Shown here one piece after another: positions 15,194 through 24,305 of a stretch of 64,000 bases of DNA. The position numbers and the translations under genes are program-made. This stretch comes from RPRB01 sp035543115 (GTDB taxonomy: Bacteria > Myxococcota > Myxococcia > Myxococcales > Myxococcaceae), in contig DATKKF010000137.1 in assembly GCA_035543115.1 (NCBI GenBank), positions 1 to 64,000 on the forward strand. The letters are read 5' to 3'. The first letter of the stretch is position 1. Every line of letters begins with the position of its first letter. Under the pieces are notes generated by a model. The model searched no databases, was not told the origin of the DNA, and was given only the letters and a program-made list of their open reading frames with translations.

Positions 15194-17638
15194 ATGACCC
15201 ATGCAATCGCGCAGAACCCGGGGACGGATCTCGCCGGGCGTTACCGGTTCATCGGAGAGATCGGCCGCGGAGGAATGGCCAACGTCTATCTGACCGCCAC
15301 CCGCGGCGCGCTCGGCGGCTTCCAGAAGCTGGTGGTGATCAAGCTGCTGCGGGCCGACCTCGCCGAGGAGCAGGAGTTCCGGCAGATGTTCCTCGCCGAG
15401 GCCCGTCTCGCCGCGCGCCTCAATCACCCCAACGTGGTGCAGACCTACGACGTGGGCGAGGACGACGGCCGCTACTACCTGGCGATGGAGTACGTCGACG
15501 GCCAGACCCTGGAGAATCTCCGTCGCTCGCCCGAGGCGGGGCGCTTCTTCCCACCCCGGATGCAACTTCAAGTCCTAGTGCACGTCCTGGCCGGTCTGCA
15601 CTACGCCCACGAGCTGGCCGACTACGACGGCAAGCCCTTGAACGTGGTTCACCGGGACGTCACGCCGAGCAACATCCTCCTCGGCTACGACGGTCGGGTG
15701 AAGCTGGTGGACTTCGGAGTGGCGAAGGCGCTCGACTCCGGAACCCAGACCCGCGCCGGGGTGGTGAAGGGGAAGACCGGCTACATGGCCCCGGAGTCCT
15801 TCACCGACAGCGGCCACGTCGACCGCAGAGCCGACATCTACTCGGTGGGGGTCCTCCTCTGGGAGACGCTGGTCGGGCGGCGGATGTGGAAGCACCTCAA
15901 CTCGACCGACCGGCTCCAGCGCGCCATCGAGGGAGAGATCGAGCCGCTGCGCCCGATCCTCCCGGACCTCCCGCCCAGACTGGAGCAGATCTGCCTGAAG
16001 GCGCTCCAGCTGAGGCCCGAGGACCGCTACGCCACCGCGGCCGAGCTGCAGGCGGATCTCGAGGGGTGGCTGGAGCGGCATCCTCCCCGGCTCACGGAGC
16101 GGGAGATCGGCGCCACGCTGAGCGAGGTGTTCGCCGAGGAGCGGCAGCGAATCACCGCGGTCATCGAGCACCAGCTGAAGAGCGAGGCCGACGTCCAGAC
16201 GCTGCCCGACCTCAGCCCCCACGGCTCGAAGCTGGTGACCGGCTTCGGGGCGACCGCGAGCCGCTTCAGGCTCGGTCCACCGCAGAAGCCCAAGGCCAAG
16301 GCCGGCGGGTCGCGGCTCCCGATCGGCGCCGGCCTCCTGGTGGTGGCGCTCGCGCTCGGCGCGGGGCTGGCGTGGCTGGCGCGCTCCGGAGACGCCAGGC
16401 CACCCGCCGTGGCCCTCCAGCCCTCGGCGACAGCGGCTGCCGCGCCGGCGCCTGCTGGACAACCGGTCCGGGGGGTGAGCGACACCGAGGTCCTGATGGG
16501 GATGAGCTCCGCCTTCTCCGGCCCGGCTCAGCAGCTCGGGACCCGGATGAAGCTGGGCATCGACACCGGGTTCGCGCAGATCAACGACGCCGGGGGCATC
16601 GCCGGCCGGCAGCTGAGGCTGGTGGCGCTCGACGATGGATACGAGGGGACCAAGGCCCTGGAGAACGTGACCGAGCTCCTGGAGCAGCGAAAGGTGTTCG
16701 GGGTGATCGGAAACGTGGGCACCCCCACCGCGCAGCAGGCACTCCCCTACGTGCTGAAGAACCGCACCCTCTTCTTCGGGGCGTTCACCGGCGCGGGCCT
16801 GCTCCGCAAGGACCCGCCCGATCGTCACGTCTTCAACTACCGCGCCAGCTACCAGGACGAAACGGCGAAGATGGTCCACTACCTCCTGGACGTGAAGCGG
16901 ATCGACCCGCACCGGATCGTCGTCTTCGCCCAGCACGACTCCTACGGCGACGCCGGGTACGACGGGGCGGCGAAGATGCTCCGCAAGGCCGGCCACGGCG
17001 ACGTCGACCTGCTCCGGCTGAACTACGAGCGCAACACGGTGGACGTCGACGCGGCGGTGAAGGCGCTGGTGAGGTACGACGCGGCGATCAGCACCACCCG
17101 GCAGCGGAACGGACAGGAGATCGTCCGGCAGAAACACCCGGTGGAGGCGGTGATCATGGTCGGCACCTACAAGGCCGCCGCCAAGTTCATCCAGAAGGTC
17201 CGCGACGAGAAGCTCGACCCGCTCTTCCTCAACGTCTCGTTCGTGGGGAGCAACGCGCTGGCCGAGGGGCTGAAGGAGCTCGGGCCCAAGTACGCGGACG
17301 GCGTCATCGTCACCCAGGTCGTACCGCACTACGAGTCGGAGGCCACCGGCGTGCTCCACTACCGCGAGGCGCTCCACAAGTACCACCCCGACCAGCATCC
17401 GGACTTCATCTCGCTCGAGGGCTACGTCGTCTCGCAGCTCTTCGCCGAGGGCCTGCGCCGCGCCGGCCGGGATCTGACCACCGAGAAGCTGGTGGACGCG
17501 CTGGAGTCGATCAAGGACTACGACGTCGGCATCGGATCGGTGATGAGCTTCGGTCTCTCCGAGCACCAGGCCTCGCACAAGGTGTGGGGCACGGTGATGG
17601 ACGCCCAGGGCCAGTTCCGCACCCTGGACATGGACTAG
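15194..17638 (+). CDS. Ser/Thr protein kinase fused to a periplasmic branched-chain-amino-acid-type binding domain
   Basis: An 814-aa receptor-like kinase. The Hanks-type kinase domain spans about 15-295: glycine loop GEIGRGGMA (21-29), catalytic Lys50, alpha-C Glu69, HRDVTPSN (153-160), DFG (173-175), and GYMAPE (197-202). A basic linker leads to a single membrane helix (about 375-396). The outer part (about 428-814) is a type-I periplasmic-binding fold like LivJ/Peripla_BP_6 (MGMSSAFSGPAQQLGTRMKL, AQINDAGGIAGRQLRLVALD, GVIGNVGTPT, FNYRASYQDET). The natural inference is that a small molecule, perhaps an amino acid, is sensed outside and kinase activity is set inside. I prefer ATG 15194 because the family's kinase domain starts soon after; a GTG at 15101 would add 31 residues. 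A hairpin follows the stop. Confidence 0.93.
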   Translation: MTHAIAQNPGTDLAGRYRFIGEIGRGGMANVYLTATRGALGGFQKLVVIKLLRADLAEEQEFRQMFLAEARLAARLNHPNVVQTYDVGEDDGRYYLAMEYVDGQTLENLRRSPEAGRFFPPRMQLQVLVHVLAGLHYAHELADYDGKPLNVVHRDVTPSNILLGYDGRVKLVDFGVAKALDSGTQTRAGVVKGKTGYMAPESFTDSGHVDRRADIYSVGVLLWETLVGRRMWKHLNSTDRLQRAIEGEIEPLRPILPDLPPRLEQICLKALQLRPEDRYATAAELQADLEGWLERHPPRLTEREIGATLSEVFAEERQRITAVIEHQLKSEADVQTLPDLSPHGSKLVTGFGATASRFRLGPPQKPKAKAGGSRLPIGAGLLVVALALGAGLAWLARSGDARPPAVALQPSATAAAAPAPAGQPVRGVSDTEVLMGMSSAFSGPAQQLGTRMKLGIDTGFAQINDAGGIAGRQLRLVALDDGYEGTKALENVTELLEQRKVFGVIGNVGTPTAQQALPYVLKNRTLFFGAFTGAGLLRKDPPDRHVFNYRASYQDETAKMVHYLLDVKRIDPHRIVVFAQHDSYGDAGYDGAAKMLRKAGHGDVDLLRLNYERNTVDVDAAVKALVRYDAAISTTRQRNGQEIVRQKHPVEAVIMVGTYKAAAKFIQKVRDEKLDPLFLNVSFVGSNALAEGLKELGPKYADGVIVTQVVPHYESEATGVLHYREALHKYHPDQHPDFISLEGYVVSQLFAEGLRRAGRDLTTEKLVDALESIKDYDVGIGSVMSFGLSEHQASHKVWGTVMDAQGQFRTLDMD

Positions 17639-17666
17639 GGATCCGCAGCGGAGGGTGAGCGGGGAA

Positions 17667-17692
17667 CTCGGGGCGGCAGCTCCCGCCCTGAG
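17667..17692 (+). terminator. Hairpin after the receptor-kinase gene
   Basis: A 10-bp stem (CTCGGGGCGG with CCGCCCTGAG, one G-T wobble) with a 6-base loop lies 29 bases after the kinase stop. There is no T-run, as is usual in such GC-rich genomes. It probably ends the kinase transcript before the gene at 17709. Confidence 0.5.
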
Positions 17693-17708
17693 GTGAGAGA
17701 CTCAAGGG

Positions 17709-18308
17709 ATGCTCGTCGATGACTTTCTCCCCGTGTACGACGTGTCGGATGCGGTCGCGACCACGGTCGAGGCCGACTTGGCGAGGACCTGGGACGCTCT
17801 GACGGGCGTCGACCTGATCGAGGTCGCCCGCCACCGACCCATGGTCGCGGTGCTGGGGGCGCTCCGCGCTCTGCCCGACGTGGTCTCGCACCTCCTGCAT
17901 GGCGAACCACCGCCCGCAGTCCCGAAGACCCTCCGGCTGCGCGACACGGTCAACCTGCCGTCCGACCAGGGTGGCTGGGTCCTCCTCGGCGAGAGGCCGC
18001 GCGACGAGCTCGCGCTGGGGCTGGTCGGCAAGTTCTGGCGCCCGGTGATCACCTACGCGTCGGTGACCCGTGAAGGGTTCCGCGACTTCGACGCCCCCGG
18101 CTACGCGAAGACGGTGTACTCGCTCTCGGTGCGCCCCCTGGACGAGCGGCGCACGCTGCTCTCCGGAGTGATGCGCACCACCACCACCGACGAGCAGGCA
18201 CGCCGGTGGTTCAGACGGTACTGGACGCTCGGAGTCGGGTCCGGAGCACACCTCCTGGTCAACGGCCTCCTCGACGAGACGCGGGAGATGGCCGAGCGGT
18301 CTCCCTGA
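17709..18308 (+). CDS. SRPBCC-like hypothetical protein
   Basis: A 199-aa soluble protein without signal peptide or membrane segment. The layout (an early VSDAVATTVEADLARTWDAL strand-helix, a proline-containing middle, TVNLPSDQGGWVLLGE, then strands ending in YSLSVRPLDERRTLLSGVMR and a long last helix) suggests a START/SRPBCC helix-grip fold that binds a hydrophobic ligand. The assignment rests on pattern only. No catalytic motif. It follows the kinase gene by 70 bp, with a hairpin in between, so it is probably transcribed separately. Confidence 0.7.
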   Translation: MLVDDFLPVYDVSDAVATTVEADLARTWDALTGVDLIEVARHRPMVAVLGALRALPDVVSHLLHGEPPPAVPKTLRLRDTVNLPSDQGGWVLLGERPRDELALGLVGKFWRPVITYASVTREGFRDFDAPGYAKTVYSLSVRPLDERRTLLSGVMRTTTTDEQARRWFRRYWTLGVGSGAHLLVNGLLDETREMAERSP

Positions 18309-18495
18309 TTCCTGACCGGAGCGGACCGGCGCGGTGGATGGACGAGCCGCCCGCCGACCGGTCAGCGGACCTGGGCGCTGGGGGCTCGTGGCGAGTCGCC
18401 CGAGCCGGACCACGGCCAGCGGCCGCACCTCACGGTGCAGGACCTCCCGGTGGGCGCGTCGCAAGGGCGAGGGAGCCCATCTTCATGGATGACCT

Positions 18496-19863
18496 TCACG
18501 ATGTGATGGCCGCCCCGGAGAGCGCTCCGGGCTCATTGGGAAGCACATCCTCGGCCCCGTGGGCCATCCGGTGGAGCAGCGGACCGAGCGCGAAGAGGAA
18601 CGCGCCCGCGGCCGCGGAGCCCACCGCGATGCCGAGGAACACCGTCGCGTCCCCGTGTCCCTCGGCCAGCGCACCAATGCTTCCGGCGAGCTTGTTCCCC
18701 GCGGCGTTGGAGAGGAACCACACCCCCATCAGAGCCGACGCGTAGCGGGTCGGAGCGAGCTTGGTGACCATCGAGAGCCCCACCGGCGAGAGCATCAGCT
18801 CACCGACCGTCTGGAAGAAGTACGCCCCCACCATCCAGAGCATCCCCGCCTTTCCCACCGCCTCCGCCCGGCGCGCCGCCAGAAACAGCAGGACGAAGCT
18901 GAGTGCCAGCGCGAGCAGCCCGTAGGCCATCTTTCGCCCGGTCGATGGCTCCTTCCCTACCTCGGCCAGGCGGGGCCACAGCGACGCGAACAGCGGCGCG
19001 AGCAGGAAGATGAAGCCCGAGTTCACCGACTGGAACCAGGTGGTGGGGATCTCGTGTCCAAGGAGAAATCGATCGGTGGACCGGTCGGTGAAGAGATTCA
19101 TCAGCCCCCCGCCCTGCTCGTACCCGGCCCAGAAGATGGAGACGAAGAACGTCAGGACGAAGATGACGATGATCCGATCGCGCTCCTCCCGGGTGAGGGG
19201 CTCCCGTGCGCCCGCCCCCCGCGAGATCCTCGGCCGCTCCTTCGGCGGGGCGCCCACCTCGGGGGCAAGGAGGCGGCCCTGGAGCAGCAGGAACACCAGC
19301 ACGCCCACCGCCATCCCCAGCCCGGCGCTGGCGAAGCCCAGCGACCAGTCCACCTTCTCCGCCAGCGTGCCGCAGAGGAAGGGGCCCACCGCGGCCCCGA
19401 GATTGATGCCCACGTAAAAGATGGTGAAGCCGCTGTCCCGTCGGGGGTCGCCGGGCCGGTAGAGCTGCCCCACCATGGTGGAGATGTTGGCCTTGAACAG
19501 CCCGTTGCCGACGATGAGCAGCGTGCCCCCGGCGTAGAGCAGCGGCTCCTGCTTCAGCGCGCAGAGGAACTGGCCAAGCATCATCAGCGTGCCGCCGATG
19601 ACCACCGCACGGCGCTGGCCGAGGAAGCGGTCCGCCACCCAGCCGCCGGCCACCGTGCTCAGGTAGCTGAGCCCGGTGTACCAGCCGTACAGGGTGAGCG
19701 CGCGCCCCTCGCTCCACCCGAGCCCGTGCACCCGGTCGACCAGGAAGAGGACCAGGAAGGCCCGCATCCCGTAGTACTGGACGCGCTCCCATGCCTCGGT
19801 GGCGAAGAGGAGGAAGAGGCCGCGCGGATGTCCGAGGACGGTCCGCTGCTGCAGGCCCGCCAT
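18496..19863 (-). CDS. POT/PTR-family proton-dependent oligopeptide transporter
   Basis: A 455-aa inner-membrane MFS transporter with about 12-14 helices. The POT hallmark ExxER is present as TEAWERVQYYGMRAFLVLFL in helix 1 (the proton-coupling motif), and the second family motif appears as GGTLLIVGNGLFKANISTM followed by FTIFYVGINLGAAVGP. It should import di- and tripeptides with protons. I prefer the ATG at 19863 (MAGLQQRTVLGHPRGLFLLF) since the longer frame to 19935 adds a basic stretch not seen in the family. The gene is divergent from nadA with 86 bp between starts. The final helix region ends LLHRMAHGAEDVLP, normal for bacterial members. Confidence 0.92.
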   Translation of the reverse strand: MAGLQQRTVLGHPRGLFLLFATEAWERVQYYGMRAFLVLFLVDRVHGLGWSEGRALTLYGWYTGLSYLSTVAGGWVADRFLGQRRAVVIGGTLMMLGQFLCALKQEPLLYAGGTLLIVGNGLFKANISTMVGQLYRPGDPRRDSGFTIFYVGINLGAAVGPFLCGTLAEKVDWSLGFASAGLGMAVGVLVFLLLQGRLLAPEVGAPPKERPRISRGAGAREPLTREERDRIIVIFVLTFFVSIFWAGYEQGGGLMNLFTDRSTDRFLLGHEIPTTWFQSVNSGFIFLLAPLFASLWPRLAEVGKEPSTGRKMAYGLLALALSFVLLFLAARRAEAVGKAGMLWMVGAYFFQTVGELMLSPVGLSMVTKLAPTRYASALMGVWFLSNAAGNKLAGSIGALAEGHGDATVFLGIAVGSAAAGAFLFALGPLLHRMAHGAEDVLPNEPGALSGAAITS

Positions 19864-19949
19864 GGTCACCCGCGGACCCGGCACCCTCCGCGGCGCTGGA
19901 AGTCGCGCCGCGAGGCGGTTAAGCGAGGTGACCAAGGAGTCACGCCGGC

Positions 19950-20888
19950 ATGCCTTTCACGCCCGCCCCCGCAGATCTCGAGTCGGCGATCCGCACGCTG
20001 AAGAAGAAGCTCAACGCGGTCATCCTCGCCCACTACTACCAGGAGAGCGAGATCCAGGACCTCGCCGACTTCATCGGGGACAGCCTCGCCCTGGCGCAGG
20101 AGGCGGCGCGCACCGAGGCCCGGGTGATCGTCTTCTGCGGCGTGCACTTCATGGCCGAGACGGCGAAGATCCTCAACCCCACCCGCCAGGTGCTGCTCCC
20201 GGATCTCCAGGCCGGCTGCAGCCTCGCCGACCGGACGCCTCCGGCCGCGTTCGCCGCATTCAAGGCCCGGCACCCCGGCGCCTTCGTGGTCACCTACGTC
20301 AACAGCTCCGGCGAGGTGAAGGCGATGAGCGACGTCATCTGCACCTCGTCCAACGCGGTGAAGATGGTGGAGAAGGCCCCGAAGGACCGGCCGATCATCT
20401 TCGCCCCCGACCAGCACCTGGGCCGCTGGGTGCAGAAGCAGACCGGCCGGGAGCTCATCCTCTGGCCGGGAAGCTGCATCGTCCACGAGATCTTCAGCGA
20501 GAAGCTGCTGGTACAGCTCAAGGTCCAGCATCCCGACGCGGAGGTGGTCGCCCACCCCGAGTGCCTGGAGCGGGTCCTCCAGCACGCCGACTACATCGGC
20601 TCGACCAAGGGAATCCTGGAGCACGTCCTGAAGAGCCCCAGGCGGGAGTTCATCGTCGTCACCGAGGCAGGAATTCTCCACCAGATGAGGACCCGCGCCC
20701 CGGACAAGACCTTCATCCCCGCGCCCCCGGACAACGGGTGCAGCTGCAACGAGTGCCCCTACATGAAGATGAACACCCTGGAGAAGCTCTGGCGGTGCAT
20801 GGCAGAGCGGTCTCCCGAGCTGGTGATGCCCGAGGCGCTCCGGCTCGCGGCCTACCAGCCCCTGAAGCGGATGCTGGACTGGTCCTGA
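19950..20888 (+). CDS. nadA: Quinolinate synthase A
   Basis: A 312-aa NadA, which condenses iminoaspartate with dihydroxyacetone phosphate to quinolinate in de novo NAD synthesis. The three cysteines that bind the [4Fe-4S] cluster are at 90 (LQAGCSLAD), 176 (GSCIVHE) and 269 (CNECPYMKMN), with the expected spacing. AHYYQESEIQDLADFIGDSL is a typical NadA start. The last motif has the E. coli-like CxCxxC form. NadB and NadC are not in the window. Fully intact, normal length. Confidence 0.97.
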   Translation: MPFTPAPADLESAIRTLKKKLNAVILAHYYQESEIQDLADFIGDSLALAQEAARTEARVIVFCGVHFMAETAKILNPTRQVLLPDLQAGCSLADRTPPAAFAAFKARHPGAFVVTYVNSSGEVKAMSDVICTSSNAVKMVEKAPKDRPIIFAPDQHLGRWVQKQTGRELILWPGSCIVHEIFSEKLLVQLKVQHPDAEVVAHPECLERVLQHADYIGSTKGILEHVLKSPRREFIVVTEAGILHQMRTRAPDKTFIPAPPDNGCSCNECPYMKMNTLEKLWRCMAERSPELVMPEALRLAAYQPLKRMLDWS

Positions 20889-20950
20889 ACGCCCGGCCCA
20901 CACCACGCCTTTGCCCTGTCACGCGCGGCTGGTAAACCCTGCTCCCGATC

Positions 20951-21529
20951 GTGGGCATCCGCTTCTTCTCCCTCCCGAGCCATCGGCTGGTGGCCCCGCC
21001 CCAGCTGCTCCCCGCGGACGCGGTGCTCGAGCCCGAGCTTCCGGCGAGCGCCGGGCTGATCGATCGCGCGCTGGCGGGCATCGAGTTCCGGGACCAGCGG
21101 GTGCGCGACCGCATCGCGCAGATGTTCTCCTCCGACGGTCTCCCGCGAATGGGCGCGCCAGGCCCGCAGGCCTCTCCCTCGCTGGTGTTCGCCCAGCCTC
21201 CGCAGGATCTCCCGGCCGTCCTCCGGATGGCGGACCAGCTCGAGGCGACCGCCGCCGCGGAGGAGGGCGAGCGGGCCCTGGTGTGGAAGTGCCAGCGCTG
21301 CGCCACCCGCTATGCGGTGCCGCTCGGGCTGGTGCGCGACGTCAGCATCCGCTGCGAGCGCTGTGGCGAGCAGGTGTCGCTCCGGCGCGAGCGCAGCACC
21401 GGCGAGGAGGCGCTGGTCGATCCGATGCAGGGTGCGGTCAACGTCACCCGCCGCCGGCTCGCGGCGTTCCTCCGTGAGTCGATGGCCAGCGGTTGGCCGG
21501 TGCTGGTCGCGCAGCAAGCGGGGACGTGA
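20951..21529 (+). CDS. Hypothetical protein with a C-terminal zinc ribbon
   Basis: A 192-aa protein with no signal peptide. The first 100 residues are Pro/Ala-rich and helical with no known motif. Residues of about 110-150 carry WKCQRCATRYAVPLGLVRD and IRCERCGEQVSL, a four-Cys zinc ribbon like the MJ0042 type found at the ends of many myxobacterial regulators. Such ribbons usually serve as structural or contact modules. The stop overlaps the GTG of the next gene (GTGA), so it heads a three-gene operon with a GT-C-like membrane protein and an unknown protein. Confidence 0.75.
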   Translation: MGIRFFSLPSHRLVAPPQLLPADAVLEPELPASAGLIDRALAGIEFRDQRVRDRIAQMFSSDGLPRMGAPGPQASPSLVFAQPPQDLPAVLRMADQLEATAAAEEGERALVWKCQRCATRYAVPLGLVRDVSIRCERCGEQVSLRRERSTGEEALVDPMQGAVNVTRRRLAAFLRESMASGWPVLVAQQAGT

Positions 21530-23094
21530 CCGCAGGCCACTCGAGGATGGCTCGGGCGACCTTCGCCCTGGCCCTGCTGGCCGGCGTGGTCCCGCTGTGG
21601 TGCGCCCGGCAGCTCCCCATGGTGGACCTGCCACAGCACCTGCACCTCATCTCGGTGCTCCACCGCCTGGATGATCCCACCACGCTCTACCCGCGGGTCT
21701 TCGCCGCCCGTGCCGGCCTCACTCCGTATCTCGGCTACTACGACACGGTGAGCCTGCTCTCCTGGCTCGTGCCGCTCGAGCTGGCGAACCGGCTGTTCCT
21801 CGGCGCGATGGTGATCGGTCTGCCGCTGGCCATGGCATTCCTGCTCCGCTCGCTCGGCCGCCCTCGCTGGCCGGCGGTGCTCACCCTGCCCTTCGCCTAC
21901 GGGGACAGCTTCGGCTGGGGCTTCGTGAACTCCAGCGCTTCCTTCGTGCTCGCCCTCCTCGCCGCGGGCCTCTTCGTCCGTGCGCTCACCGACGCGCCCC
22001 GGCGGCGGCGCTGGGCGGCGGCGCATGCGGTGGTGCTGGTGGCGGTGGTGCTGATGCACGTGCAGGGCTTCCTCTTCCTCGCCCTCGCGCTCCCGTTCCT
22101 CCTCCTCACCACCCGCGCGCCCGAGGACGGTCCGGGTCACCCGCTCCGGCCGAGGCTCCCCGCGGTGCTCTCGACCCTGCCCGCGGTGGCGCTGTTCGGG
22201 GTCTGGGGCGCGGGCCGGCTCCTCGCCCCGGCGGACGTGGAGGAGGGTGCGCCCTGGAAGGCCTGGGGCCCGCTGCTCTCCGAGCGCAACCTCTCCTTCA
22301 AGCCCCTCCGGCAGAACCTCGGGGAGTTCCCCGAGCTGCTCGCCAATCTGTTGAAGGACGGGGGTGATCGCTGGGGACTGCGCGCGGTGACCGCGGTGGT
22401 GCTGGTCGCCCTCCTGCTGTGGCTCGCCGGCCAGCGGGCGACCTCGCGCGAGGGGCCGGTGGAGCGGTGGCGACTTCCCGGCCTCGCGGTCCTGGCGGGG
22501 CTCTTGTTCCTCCTCCTCCCCTTCGACATCCGCGGGGCGGTCTACTACCTGAACACCCGGTACGCGCAGCTGGTCGCGGCACTCGCGGTCGCCTCGGTAC
22601 CGGCCATCGCTGGCCGGATGCGCCCGGTGCTCCTCGCCGCGGGCCTGGTGGCGGCGCTGGTCCTGGCGGTGCCGCTGGGACGCGGCTTCCACGCCTTTGA
22701 CGCCGAGGCCGCGCCGCTGCTTCGCTTCGCCGAGGAGACCCCGCCCGGGCCGCGCATCATGGGACTGATCTTCGACCCCGGCTCGCAGGTGGTTCGCCAC
22801 CCGGTCTTCCTCCATGCGGCGGCGGTCCCGGCCAGGCTCCGGGGCGGCATCACCAACTTCAGCTTCGCCCGGACGCCGCACTCGCCCGTCCGGTACCTGG
22901 GAGCGCCGCCGCCCACCTTCCCCAGCGAGTGGCGTCCCGACGGCTTTCGCTGGGACAGCATGGGGCCGGCGTACAGCCATTTCCTGGTCCGGGGTGTCGA
23001 CCCGCGGGCAGTCTTCGGCGCCCGGTTCGGCGCGGAGGTGGCCCCCATCGACGTGGCCGGTGGTATGGCGTGGCTGGAGAACCGCATCCGATGA
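21526..23094 (+). CDS. Polytopic membrane protein, GT-C glycosyltransferase-like
   Basis: A 522-aa protein from the GTG at 21526, or 515 aa from the ATG at 21547. About 11 hydrophobic helices are visible, with a first luminal/periplasmic loop PMVDLPQHLHLISVLHRLDD that carries the Asp/His pair expected in GT-C enzymes (ArnT- or PMT-like). A periplasmic C-terminal region (about 410-522) is soluble (RIMGLIFDPGSQVVRHPVFL). By analogy it would move sugars from a lipid carrier to an acceptor outside the inner membrane, but no diagnostic motif fixes the substrate. It overlaps its neighbours on both sides by 4 bp, so translation is coupled. Confidence 0.72.
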   Translation: MTAGHSRMARATFALALLAGVVPLWCARQLPMVDLPQHLHLISVLHRLDDPTTLYPRVFAARAGLTPYLGYYDTVSLLSWLVPLELANRLFLGAMVIGLPLAMAFLLRSLGRPRWPAVLTLPFAYGDSFGWGFVNSSASFVLALLAAGLFVRALTDAPRRRRWAAAHAVVLVAVVLMHVQGFLFLALALPFLLLTTRAPEDGPGHPLRPRLPAVLSTLPAVALFGVWGAGRLLAPADVEEGAPWKAWGPLLSERNLSFKPLRQNLGEFPELLANLLKDGGDRWGLRAVTAVVLVALLLWLAGQRATSREGPVERWRLPGLAVLAGLLFLLLPFDIRGAVYYLNTRYAQLVAALAVASVPAIAGRMRPVLLAAGLVAALVLAVPLGRGFHAFDAEAAPLLRFAEETPPGPRIMGLIFDPGSQVVRHPVFLHAAAVPARLRGGITNFSFARTPHSPVRYLGAPPPTFPSEWRPDGFRWDSMGPAYSHFLVRGVDPRAVFGARFGAEVAPIDVAGGMAWLENRIR

Positions 23095-24293
23095 ACGTCG
23101 ACGAGCTGGCCGAGGCGCTCCGCGCCGGAGAGAGCGTACCCGAGAGCGTGCTGGGCGAGGACTGGGAGCTCGCCCGTGCCGTGCTGGAGGGTCGGACCGA
23201 GGACGCCGGGGAGCTTCCCGCCGAGCTCGCCCAGGCGGTGCTCGAGGCCGCGGTGGCGATGCGGCAGCCGGGCCCCGCCGAGCTGCTGTCGAGACATCCC
23301 GATCGCGAGGTCGCCAAGGCGGCGCGACGCGCCCTCTACCGGCTCCGCTCGGCCGGGGTGTCCCTGGCCCAGCCCGTCCGCGCGCCCGAGGCGCCGCCCC
23401 CCGCCTCCCCCGCTCCGGCCGAGTCGCTCTCGGGCTTCGCCAGCCTCCCGGACGGCACGGGCCAGCGCGCCCTGCTGCTCGCCCAGCCGGTCCGCGGTGG
23501 GGTGGAGGTGGTGGAGGCGCTGATCTCCGACGAGCTCGGCCTGCTCTCGATCAGCCGTGCGGAGATGAGCCGCAGCGCCTGGCGGAAGCTCGTCCGGAGA
23601 CCGGAGATGGAGCGGCTGCTCCCGCTGTCCCCGGAGGAGGGGCACGCACTCCTGGCCGAGGCGGTGCGATGCAACCTCGCGACCCGCACGCCCTTCCCGC
23701 CCGACAGCGACCTGGCGCTCCGTCACCTCGGGGTCGAGGCGGCGACGACCGAGCTGCCCCCGCTCCCGGCCCCCGAGGACGGCGACGCCGCGCTGGCGCT
23801 GGAGAGTGGCGCGCTGCACCGCGAGCCCGAGCTCGCAGCGTGGCTCCCGCCCGAGCCCGAGCTCAAGCGGCTCGCGCTGCGCGTGGACGAGGTGCGCACC
23901 AGTCCGCTGGCGCTGAGCCCCGAGCAGCAGGCGGAGGCGCTCCGCGAGCGCATCCGGGGCCAGGCCGAGGAGTTCTTCGACCCGCCCCACCGCCAGCTGT
24001 ACGCGCGGCGGTTGTGGACCGTGGCGCAGGCGCTGGAGCGGCGCGGCGCCGAGCATCTGGGACGGGTCGCGCGGGCGACCGCGCGGCGGCTGTTCCACGG
24101 GAGTCCGGGCCTGTTCCCTCCCTTCGCCGAGCAGCTCTACGCCAAGGTGCTGGCCCTGATGGCGCGGCCCCCGGGAGCGCGCGCACCCGCCCAGCCAGGA
24201 GCCGGGGTACGCGAGGAGGGCGCCGGGGCCGCGCCGGCCACCGAGGCTCCCCCGGGCGAGCGGCGAAGCCCGGGCGGGCTCATCCTCCCCTGA
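23091..24293 (+). CDS. Hypothetical helical protein (HEAT-like N-terminus)
   Basis: A 400-aa cytoplasmic protein, third gene of an overlapping operon (ATGA with the gene before). Residues of about 1-85 are short helices including HPDREVAKAARRALYRLRS, which resembles a HEAT repeat. A proline/alanine linker is followed by an alpha/beta middle domain (ALLLAQPVRGGVEVVEALIS DELGLLS) and a helical end (EQQAEALRERIRGQAEEFF). The last 50 residues are low-complexity Ala/Pro/Gly. I do not recognise a named family. Its conserved position next to the membrane enzyme suggests an accessory role. Confidence 0.72.
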   Translation: MNVDELAEALRAGESVPESVLGEDWELARAVLEGRTEDAGELPAELAQAVLEAAVAMRQPGPAELLSRHPDREVAKAARRALYRLRSAGVSLAQPVRAPEAPPPASPAPAESLSGFASLPDGTGQRALLLAQPVRGGVEVVEALISDELGLLSISRAEMSRSAWRKLVRRPEMERLLPLSPEEGHALLAEAVRCNLATRTPFPPDSDLALRHLGVEAATTELPPLPAPEDGDAALALESGALHREPELAAWLPPEPELKRLALRVDEVRTSPLALSPEQQAEALRERIRGQAEEFFDPPHRQLYARRLWTVAQALERRGAEHLGRVARATARRLFHGSPGLFPPFAEQLYAKVLALMARPPGARAPAQPGAGVREEGAGAAPATEAPPGERRSPGGLILP

Positions 24294-24305
24294 AGGGCGC
24301 CTCGC

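Noticed and set aside
15575..17578. A 667-codon frame antisense to the receptor kinase
   Set aside because: Low-complexity His/Val/Leu/Arg sequence with no domain; shadow of a well-supported gene.
18559..20001. A 480-codon frame antisense to the POT transporter
   Set aside because: Composition is His/Arg/Glu-rich without any motif; the transporter frame is clearly real.
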